In this document: one piece after another, positions 51,412 through 58,605 of the stretch
How the letters are laid out: each line of letters begins with the position of its first letter
Position numbering within the stretch: position 1 is the first letter of the stretch
Assembly: GCA_029251375.1 (NCBI GenBank)
Contig: JAQXDL010000043.1
Span: forward strand, 1 to 62,012
DNA: 62,012 nt
Direction: 5' to 3'
Source of the DNA: Pseudomonadales bacterium
Lineage (GTDB): Bacteria; Pseudomonadota; Gammaproteobacteria; Pseudomonadales; Azotimanducaceae
Notes under the pieces: generated by a model
Databases searched by the model: none
What the model saw: the letters and a program-made list of their open reading frames with translations, nothing else
Told to the model about the DNA's origin: nothing
Position numbers and translations under genes: made by a program

Positions 51412-53709
51412 TCAACCGAGTTGTTTACGCGCAACTTCCAAAACTTGACTGGCCAGTTTCGAATTTGGCAATACTTCGTAGAAATATTTCTGCTCGCGTG
51501 CCTCGACAATGGCTCCGTCCACCCAACCGCGAATCAAACCCTCACGAATCACAAGTTCCCTCTCTTTACCCGCCACATCCGGAAAGCGGCCAACAAACAT
51601 GGTTTCTGAGTTATCTCCCACCTTTATCTTGAACTTCTTCAAAGGGATTTCTGACATTAACTTTTTGAACCCAACATCCTCTAACAAGATACCATTAACG
51701 TTGTAACGCGAATAATCCTGACCTTTCTCATCTTGCCCCTGCTCAGATTCTGCAAGTGAAAGAACGTCGACATTAAAGGGCGAACGGGACAAATTATCTC
51801 TGAGCTGCCATGAACAAGATGACAATCGATCGGCCTCACCAATTGCACCCGAAATCATGATGGGCCTATTTTCATCAAACAAAAACACAGGGCTCTCGTC
51901 GCGATAACTAATACCTATGCCAATTTCCAGACTGGGTAACTCTGTTTGCAGAGAATGACTATTTTTTGAGCGAACAATATCGAGAATTTCTTTTGCCAGC
52001 CCACAGCTTCTCGAGACGCTGTACCACTGATCCGGTCGATTGCTCTCCTCAACAACTGAAAGAATAACCGCGTCACCTTCAATAAAGACTTTACTCGCGC
52101 CGTAGGTAGGCAAAACATCAGTAATAGGATTAAAAAACCTAAGGCTAAAGTAGGATGCGGGGTTCAGATCTCGTTTACTAAGCTCTTCGGTAACCCTGGT
52201 CGAGCCCCTTACATCTGCTTTCAAAATACAGTGATGAATAACTTCAGGTCCTGAGGACTCGAGAAGTTGATTTTCATCTTCAGCCAGTAGCTCGTAGAGC
52301 CGGCCCCCTGCTCGAGCAAGTTGTATTTCTTGCGGCTCCGTAATCACAGAAATCCTATTCAAGACTCTATGGGCAAAACGAAAGTATTTCAGGTGCAACC
52401 GATACCGACCTAGATCGGCAAGTAACTTAAGAAAAACCTCATCCAACTCATCTTTAAATTGTCGATCGACATTCTCAACCAAATCATCGAGTCGTTTGAT
52501 CAGAGCGGCGGCACCTTCGCGCGTTTGATCAACTCGACTGAGCAGCTTCTTCTTGTCGTTACCCGCGATATAGGCACAGGCGACAGGCAATTCAATCAAA
52601 TCCTCATCTGCAATTGACCATTTCCCTCGTAACAAATACGCGGCAATCGCTTGCTTCAGGTCCGCTTCGCTAAACATTTTTTTCCTCAGCTCTGCAGCAA
52701 CCTTCAGTAGCTTTTTAACTTCGGATTTAAAGCTCCAATGCGCTTTTCTACCAAGCTTTTGCTTGACCTGCTCAAGCGCACTCTCATGAATGCTTGCATC
52801 AAATATAATTCGATAATTTGCTGGCTGTTCCAACCAACAAAAACTCTCAGTGACCATCTCATTTTGATTTTCACTAGGACCAAGAAGATCCTGAGAATTA
52901 AAAAGCCCGTGCAACGTGTCATAAACCTCAGACTGAAGAGACTGCAATTTGGAATCCGTTTTTAAAGCAAGAATATCGTATTCCGGTACGAGCTGACCCA
53001 AGGTGTCTTCCAGCAACAAATTGGCGTTGGTAATACCCTCGCCTTGACCAGGCCATAGTCCGTAACAATCAACCAGCAAATGAATATCTCTCGGCCCAGA
53101 TGCTGACAACATTGGGTTAAAAATAATATTTGCCTGCTCGGGAAACACATCACCTAGTAATTGTTTGCGTTGTTCCCGTAGTCCATTTTCTTCTCTTTGG
53201 AGCAATTCAAAAATCAACCGATTGACTCGAAAAAGAAACTGACGGGAATGCTTACGAATCCAGCCTAAGCGTTCCTGTGTTGGCAGCAGATTTCTAGACC
53301 CAGAAAATTGTTGTTGGCCAATAGACTCTTCGAGTTGTTTAACAATACTATCGAGTTGTCTATGCACTTGCTGCAAGACGAACTTAATAACACCGAACTG
53401 TAAAAAATTAATGGTATTCACATCAAGATCAGCTTTCGCTCGGTGTAAGTTCGTCCGCATCATGTTTCTGTAGGTCTCGCGAAATACTTCTGTTTCTTCG
53501 GCGGGCAAACCAGACTTTGAACCCGCCACGATTCGCTTAACTGTCTTTTCAATGACCTCAATCGCAGCAAAAAGAAATCCATCACTTAAATGAACATCAA
53601 CATGGTAGTTATCTATGCCGCGGCGAAGCGAACTAATGTCCATTTCGATAGACTTGGGCGAACTAATTGTAGCGACGATGTCGTCACGACTTGAGATTGG
53701 CGTAGTCAT
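51412..53709 (-). CDS. Uncharacterised protein with a divergent class III cyclase-like domain
   Basis: 765 residues, cytoplasmic, no signal or membrane segment. Residues 1-480 are helical with no domain I recognise. Residues 490-640 follow the layout of class III nucleotide cyclase catalytic domains: D499 in LKADVRGST (first metal Asp position), D546 in VFIEGDAVILS (second metal Asp position), LEIGIGISY, and ISGAIGEADRL where R628 matches the conserved Arg, while the transition-state Asn is Gly624. This is pattern matching by eye, so activity is open. It is transcribed alone, 169 bases before leuC and divergent from the GNAT gene. Confidence 0.7.
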   Translation of the reverse strand: MTTPISSRDDIVATISSPKSIEMDISSLRRGIDNYHVDVHLSDGFLFAAIEVIEKTVKRIVAGSKSGLPAEETEVFRETYRNMMRTNLHRAKADLDVNTINFLQFGVIKFVLQQVHRQLDSIVKQLEESIGQQQFSGSRNLLPTQERLGWIRKHSRQFLFRVNRLIFELLQREENGLREQRKQLLGDVFPEQANIIFNPMLSASGPRDIHLLVDCYGLWPGQGEGITNANLLLEDTLGQLVPEYDILALKTDSKLQSLQSEVYDTLHGLFNSQDLLGPSENQNEMVTESFCWLEQPANYRIIFDASIHESALEQVKQKLGRKAHWSFKSEVKKLLKVAAELRKKMFSEADLKQAIAAYLLRGKWSIADEDLIELPVACAYIAGNDKKKLLSRVDQTREGAAALIKRLDDLVENVDRQFKDELDEVFLKLLADLGRYRLHLKYFRFAHRVLNRISVITEPQEIQLARAGGRLYELLAEDENQLLESSGPEVIHHCILKADVRGSTRVTEELSKRDLNPASYFSLRFFNPITDVLPTYGASKVFIEGDAVILSVVEESNRPDQWYSVSRSCGLAKEILDIVRSKNSHSLQTELPSLEIGIGISYRDESPVFLFDENRPIMISGAIGEADRLSSCSWQLRDNLSRSPFNVDVLSLAESEQGQDEKGQDYSRYNVNGILLEDVGFKKLMSEIPLKKFKIKVGDNSETMFVGRFPDVAGKERELVIREGLIRGWVDGAIVEAREQKYFYEVLPNSKLASQVLEVARKQLG

Positions 53710-54139
53710 CTTTGGTTTGTACTCTTATGCATCTGATACATCGGCTAAAACTCAAAATATTCACGTAAAAAACCGTCTTTCCCAGCACAGCTTAGAACAT
53801 GTGCGACGTTTGACAACTATTCAAACATCGGCGTTATGCTGACAAGATAAGCTCACTCGCTGGCAGCGCTAAACCGCCTGATCCAACATGAGTACTCCAT
53901 TACAAACACGACATTTATGGCGAGTCGAAGTTGCCTTGCCAAGCATAGATTATCATCAATGCTAACCAACACTCATAGCAATCACCTGTTACAACTAATA
54001 AGACGCGGTTTTTATTGTAAACTCAAGCGATTACCCTAGCTGAACCCGCATACACTAGCGCCCGTAACCCGACCTTGCAGGTACTCAATATGTCTCGTCT
54101 CACCTTAAAGCCATCAGATGCTCGACCTACAGATCAATT
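53710..54139. other. Divergent intergenic region with a short upstream ORF
   Basis: 430 bases. A TTGACA near 53811-53816 is followed after about 18 bases by TTATGCT, a plausible plus-strand promoter. The right end contains the 17-codon frame described separately. I see no other gene, RNA or strong repeat in it. Confidence 0.45.
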
Positions 54140-54143
54140 ATGA
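54090..54143 (+). CDS. 17-codon upstream ORF overlapping the GNAT start
   Basis: ATG at 54090 is preceded by GCAGG eight bases upstream, a better ribosome site than that of the GNAT gene. The frame reads MSRLTLKPSDARPTDQL and stops with TGA at 54141-54143, overlapping the GNAT ATG as ATGA. Translation of this peptide would deliver ribosomes to the GNAT start. It has no recognisable regulatory codon run. Confidence 0.45.
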   Translation: MSRLTLKPSDARPTDQL

Positions 54144-54742
54144 ACCCAACAAAACCCGCTAAGCCTAAAGTCGCCGATCAATTCGAAACCGAGCGCTTAA
54201 TGATTCGCCGTTATCAAAAAACTGATACAAAAGCATTGTATGCGGCTGCTCGAGAATCCGTCGTCGAAGTCTCTCAATTTTTGCCCTGGTGTCATGCCGA
54301 TTATTCAATCGCCGAGTCTGAACAGTGGGTCACATTGGTGATGAAAAACTGGGGTGAAAACAATCAGTTTTGCTTCGTTGTTGAGGAAAAGTTCTCACGG
54401 AAATTTATCGGTGGCGTTGGACTCAATGCTGTTGATCAGCATCCCATGGTAAATCTAGGCTATTGGCTTAGATCCAGCGAGACAGGCAAGGGGTACGCCA
54501 CCGAGGCAGCGCAGGGCTTGATCGACTGGGCATTTGCTGAACTTCAAATCCAACGTATTGAAATCATTCTATCGGTTGAGAATCTGCCCAGTAAAAAAGT
54601 TGCTGAAAAAACAAACTCACGCCACGAGGGCATATTATCCAGTCGCTTGTTAATACACGACCGACTGCACGACGCACACCTATTTGCTCTTACACGGTCT
54701 GGTCATGTAGATGCACATTCAACCGATATAAGCACAAAATAG
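54140..54742 (+). CDS. GNAT family N-acetyltransferase, RimJ/RimL-like
   Basis: 200 residues. The acetyl-CoA fold shows FETERLMIRRYQKTD at about 17-31, the middle VNLGYWLRSSETGKGYATEAAQGLIDWAF (pyrophosphate loop with GKGYATEA) and the later VAEKTNSRHEGILSSRLLIHDRLHDAHLFAL. The pattern fits N-terminal or ribosomal-protein acetyltransferases, but the substrate is unknown. It probably depends on the overlapping upstream ORF for translation. Confidence 0.88.
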   Translation: MNPTKPAKPKVADQFETERLMIRRYQKTDTKALYAAARESVVEVSQFLPWCHADYSIAESEQWVTLVMKNWGENNQFCFVVEEKFSRKFIGGVGLNAVDQHPMVNLGYWLRSSETGKGYATEAAQGLIDWAFAELQIQRIEIILSVENLPSKKVAEKTNSRHEGILSSRLLIHDRLHDAHLFALTRSGHVDAHSTDISTK

Positions 54743-54746
54743 TCTA

Positions 54747-54775
54747 TTGACACGCTATTGATCAACTAACATAGT
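54747..54775 (+). promoter_or_regulatory. Putative sigma-70 promoter of the aldehyde dehydrogenase gene
   Basis: A perfect TTGACA (54747-54752) is followed after 17 bases by CATAGT (54770-54775), four of six matches to the -10 consensus. It starts just after the GNAT stop and gives a leader of about 125 bases to the ATG at 54909. Confidence 0.45.
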
Positions 54776-54908
54776 TGCCAATTAAGACAGCGTGGATCCG
54801 TGTTGCTTTTTGTCAATTCGACTTACATGGGCGCAAAAAAATCATCTTTGCCACCATCCATATAAGGTAAAAGGCTAAGACTAATTGTTAACAAGGCAGG
54901 GAACTCAA

Positions 54909-56324
54909 ATGAGCGAATCGAATCAACAGAACATCGGACAAGAAATGTTGGATGTTCTTAACCGTCAGAAGAAATCTTATCTCGCTGAAGGTGAAGTAAG
55001 CGCGGAAAAGCGTATCGATCGTCTTGATCGAACCATCAACATACTTGTCAAACACGGCGATCGGTTATGTGACGCGATGGCGGCGGATTTTGGCCATCGC
55101 TCCGTAGATCAGTCAAAACTGACAGACATTAACGGTTCAATTGGCCCCTTGAAAGATGCTAAGAAACATCTGCGACAGTGGATGCGACCCGAACGACGCA
55201 AAGTCATGGTGCCACTTGGACTCTTTGGCTCCCGTGCAAGGGTGCAGTACCAGCCATTGGGCGTTGTAGGTTGTATATCGCCTTGGAATTTTCCTGTGCA
55301 ACTCACCTTTGCTCCATTGGCGGGTGTTTTTGCCGCAGGTAATCGCACCATGATCAAACCATCGGAGTTCACGCCAGCAACATCAGAACTCATGAAAGAT
55401 CTCTTCACAGAAGTCTTTGACGAAGAGGAAGTGGCCGTCTTTACCGGCGGGCCAGAAGTCGGCACAGCCTTCAGCGCACTCCCGTTTGATCATATGTTAT
55501 TTACCGGCGCAACAGCGATCGCTAAACATGTCATGCGAGCGGCTTCAGAGAACCTCGTGCCGTTGACGCTCGAGTTAGGCGGAAAATCACCGGTGGTGAT
55601 TGGCGAAAGTGCCGATATTCAGCTTGCCGCGGCAAACATCATGACGGGTAAAACAATGAACGCAGGCCAAATTTGTCTTGCACCCGATTACGTATTTGTC
55701 CAAGAGGATAAGGCTGATGATTTCATCAATGCTGCCAAAAACTCAGTGGCGAAAATGTACCCAAATATAAAGGACAATCCTGACTATACGTCGATCGTCA
55801 ACGAACGCCACTTTGATCGAATCAATGGTTACATTGAAGATGCCAAAGCCAAAGGTGCCGAAATAGTTGAAATTAACCCGGCTCAGGAAGATTTTAGCCA
55901 ACAGCAACATCATCGTATTCCACCCACGCTGATTGTTGATCCCACTGAAGATATGGCGGTCATGCAGGAAGAGATTTTTGGTCCAGTTATGCCGGTGAAA
56001 CGTTACAAGCATATTGAAGAGACCTTGGACTACATCAACGACCATCCTCGTCCTCTGGGACTGTACTACTTTGGCCAAGATGCACAGGAAGAAAAGAAGG
56101 TATTAACACACACGACATCCGGCGGCGTAACCGTCAATGACGTAATCATGCATATTACTCAGGAAGATCTTCCCTTCGGTGGCGTTGGACCTAGTGGCAT
56201 GGGCTCCTACCACGGTCACGATGGTTTCAAAACTTTCAGTCACGCGAAAGCGGTCTATACACAATCAAAATTAGTGTCGAAGCTAGCGGCCGCCATGAGA
56301 CCACCTTACAAAAAGGCCTCATAA
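54909..56324 (+). CDS. Aldehyde dehydrogenase, coniferyl aldehyde dehydrogenase-like
   Basis: 471 residues from the ATG at 54909, which has CAGGGAAC upstream. Catalytic residues are N127 (SPWNFPVQL), E222 (LELGGKSP) and C256 (NAGQICLAPDY). The short length, the QYQPLGVVGCISPWNFP motif and the C-terminal FGGVGPSGMGSYHG place it in the CalB/fatty-aldehyde (class 3-like) group. It oxidises an aromatic or fatty aldehyde with NAD(P); the exact substrate is not known. It is probably monocistronic and converges on the enoyl-CoA hydratase gene. Confidence 0.87.
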   Translation: MSESNQQNIGQEMLDVLNRQKKSYLAEGEVSAEKRIDRLDRTINILVKHGDRLCDAMAADFGHRSVDQSKLTDINGSIGPLKDAKKHLRQWMRPERRKVMVPLGLFGSRARVQYQPLGVVGCISPWNFPVQLTFAPLAGVFAAGNRTMIKPSEFTPATSELMKDLFTEVFDEEEVAVFTGGPEVGTAFSALPFDHMLFTGATAIAKHVMRAASENLVPLTLELGGKSPVVIGESADIQLAAANIMTGKTMNAGQICLAPDYVFVQEDKADDFINAAKNSVAKMYPNIKDNPDYTSIVNERHFDRINGYIEDAKAKGAEIVEINPAQEDFSQQQHHRIPPTLIVDPTEDMAVMQEEIFGPVMPVKRYKHIEETLDYINDHPRPLGLYYFGQDAQEEKKVLTHTTSGGVTVNDVIMHITQEDLPFGGVGPSGMGSYHGHDGFKTFSHAKAVYTQSKLVSKLAAAMRPPYKKAS

Positions 56325-56644
56325 CCGAAAGATTGAATGGCGCATTTGCAATGTAAAACGCTGACACGTTCAGCGTTGATCAACACCAATCAGTGCTTGG
56401 GAAGCGTTAACACGTGAACTCACGTGCTAGTACTGTTCCGCTTTTCGCTAAAGAAGGCGGCGCAGCAACATTGTCCAATATGCCTATCTACGCCCCTTCA
56501 ATTCCTGCACGACTAACGACATCAAACAGCACAAACTTTTATGGCCCTATTAATAGGGCCATATTGTCGTCGTCATCATTATCGATATTCGTCAACTTTA
56601 GATCATTCTTCGACGATAAAAAGTCGTGCCTAACCTGCTCTGGG
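56325..56644. other. Convergent intergenic region rich in inverted repeats
   Basis: 320 bases between the aldehyde dehydrogenase and enoyl-CoA hydratase genes. It contains AACGCTGA-CACGT-TCAGCGTT (56357-56377), CACGTG-AACT-CACGTG (56411-56426) and the 24-base palindrome at 56540-56563. No convincing gene is seen; the open frame across 56414-56743 has no ribosome site and enters the hydratase gene antisense. Confidence 0.5.
56540..56563. terminator. 24-bp perfect palindrome, probable bidirectional terminator
   Basis: TATGGCCCTATT and its exact complement AATAGGGCCATA form a 24-base perfect palindrome, 82 bases before the hydratase stop. As RNA it folds into a 9-10 bp stem with an AT loop on either strand. 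T-runs are weak on both sides. Confidence 0.6.
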
Positions 56645-57475
56645 TTAGTGACCTGTGAACTTCGGTTTCCTGCGTTCAAGAAACGCGTCGACACCTTCTT
56701 TAAAGTCTTCACTTTCAAACATACCGGCAAGATGAACCATTAAATGATCGACAGAGGTGTCATAGGATTGTTCAAGTCCCATTCGCATCATGCGTTTGGT
56801 TGTTTGAACAGCCAACGGTGCGTTTTCAGCAATATCCGTTGCCCACTCCATTGCGGTTTCCATCAGTTTGTCGTCCGGCACAACTGCATTAACCAAACCA
56901 ATTTCCAGGCTTTCCTGCGCATCAACAACCCTACCTCGATAGTAAAGCTCAGATGCTTTAGCCCATCCAATCAAACGCGGTAGCAACCAAGTACCGCCGC
57001 TTTCTGGCACAACGTTTCGCTTAGCTGTAACAGCTGCCATCTTGCCCGATTCCGCTGAAATTCTTATGTCGCAAAGCAGCGCGATATCCATACCGTAGCC
57101 GGCAGCCGCTCCATTCAATGCACACACAATCGGTGTGTCGATATTCCACATCACGGTAATGGGCGCTTCTCGCAGGCTAAACAATTGACGAGGTGGCTTA
57201 TTGTCACCCTTGCCTTTCGCAGAAGCGCCGCTACCGATACCACCTTGGCCTACGGCAACAAGGTCGAGACCAGCACAGAAGCCACGTCCGGTTCCCGTTA
57301 AAATAATGCATCGAATCTCCGGATCTTTGTTCGCCTCAACCATCTTCTCAGACAGTTCTTGAAGCATGTCGCGACTTATCGCATTGAGCCGCTCGGGACG
57401 ATTCAGCGTGATGATCGCGATTGCGCCTTTTTGCTCAATCAAGAGTTCTTCGGTCTTCGAATCACTTAGAGCCAT
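56645..57475 (-). CDS. Enoyl-CoA hydratase/isomerase family protein
   Basis: 276 residues, crotonase fold. The oxyanion-hole segment GFCAGLDL is at 65-72, and NGAAAGYGMDIALLCDIRIS with VVPESGGTWLLPR follows. The Glu equivalent to E164 of crotonase is E158; the E144 position is D130, so hydratase chemistry is likely altered or isomerase-like. A Gly/Ser/Lys-rich insertion lies at about 78-93. A strong ribosome site (GAGGAG) precedes the ATG. It follows an alpha/beta hydrolase gene on the same strand. Confidence 0.88.
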   Translation of the reverse strand: MALSDSKTEELLIEQKGAIAIITLNRPERLNAISRDMLQELSEKMVEANKDPEIRCIILTGTGRGFCAGLDLVAVGQGGIGSGASAKGKGDNKPPRQLFSLREAPITVMWNIDTPIVCALNGAAAGYGMDIALLCDIRISAESGKMAAVTAKRNVVPESGGTWLLPRLIGWAKASELYYRGRVVDAQESLEIGLVNAVVPDDKLMETAMEWATDIAENAPLAVQTTKRMMRMGLEQSYDTSVDHLMVHLAGMFESEDFKEGVDAFLERRKPKFTGH

Positions 57476-57548
57476 TTTTTCTTCTCCTCTTCATGTGTTC
57501 TACAAATTCTCAAAGCTGCTTGCGCATGCTTGTCACTGGTCAGTATCA

Positions 57549-58418
57549 CTATGAACGTGTCAAACCGGTAAGCAACGTTTTATCATCAGGCTCCACCGAG
57601 ACACTTTGCTGCCGCATAAATCGGCTAATGTCTTCAACAACCTTACTACGGCGACGATGCAGCCGGGTAAACTCAAGTATAATATCCACGTGGCCCATGG
57701 CCTCGTAGATTTCTCGGTCTGCTTGCCCGCCCGCCGTCACAACCTTTTCCATCAAACTCTTCGAGTGACCTCGCCTGACTCGAGTATCCTCTTTTCCATG
57801 CAGTAGATACAGTGGTGGCGCATCGTGGCGAATAAAGTTCACCGCTTGGGATTCAGCGTAGCGTTCCTTCGGCGAAAAAAGATCCCAATGGTCATCTTCC
57901 GTAAATGGATAAAAATCATAGGGACCGGCCAAACCAACGAATCCGCTTAGCCGTTGATCTGAATTGTAGCTCTGCGATAAGAGAGATTGATTAAGCGTTA
58001 GTAGTGAGCCTAATTGAGCCCCCGCTGAGTGCCCCATAATAAAGAGCGGCTGGTTATCCGGCACATTTTCCAAGGTCCATTGATAGGCCAATTGTGCGTC
58101 TTGCAGAATCTCGGGGAATCTCACCGAGGGGTACAAACGGTAATCCGGTACAACCACATTAAACCCTCGGCAAGCCAGTGTATCCGCGACGAACCGATAA
58201 TCAGACTTATCACCACTGCGCCAGTTACCGCCATAAAAAAATAACACCGTCGGCCGCGCTGGGTCACCGTCGATGCGATAATGGTCAAGATAATTACGAT
58301 GCGCGCTACCAAAGGGGATATCACTTAAACGCTGATATTCGCCAGAACGGGCAAGCGCGTTTATTAGATTAAGACCCGCAGATTGATAGAAGTTACCGAT
58401 CAGTTCTTTAATTTTCAA
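57549..58418 (-). CDS. Alpha/beta hydrolase
   Basis: 289 residues. The nucleophile elbow GHSAGA has S131, the oxyanion motif is FFYGGNWRSGD (about 60-70), and the acid and His lie near LLHGKEDTRV and GHVDIILEF. The pattern is close to carboxylesterases and kynurenine-formamidase-like enzymes; the substrate is not known. The apparent start is TTG (58416-58418) with no good ribosome site, so the true start may differ. It lies 73 bases before the hydratase gene and is divergent from the DUF5916 gene. Confidence 0.82.
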   Translation of the reverse strand: MKIKELIGNFYQSAGLNLINALARSGEYQRLSDIPFGSAHRNYLDHYRIDGDPARPTVLFFYGGNWRSGDKSDYRFVADTLACRGFNVVVPDYRLYPSVRFPEILQDAQLAYQWTLENVPDNQPLFIMGHSAGAQLGSLLTLNQSLLSQSYNSDQRLSGFVGLAGPYDFYPFTEDDHWDLFSPKERYAESQAVNFIRHDAPPLYLLHGKEDTRVRRGHSKSLMEKVVTAGGQADREIYEAMGHVDIILEFTRLHRRRSKVVEDISRFMRQQSVSVEPDDKTLLTGLTRS

Positions 58419-58605
58419 TAGCTTATAACAACTTATTCACGTATTATTCCGCGCGTTTGATGAGCAACAAATGCCTCTGGTAAGAGACGTTAACCAGCCG
58501 GCTAGAAAATCACAAGCACCCATACAATACCATCCCTCCTAGTCAAGTTTGCAGGATTAAAAACAACGTACGACTCTACCTTGAGTCTTAGAGACCAAAT
58601 TCATA

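Noticed and set aside
56414-56743. 109-codon open frame on plus in the convergent gap
   Set aside because: It crosses the 24-base palindrome and continues antisense into the enoyl-CoA hydratase gene.
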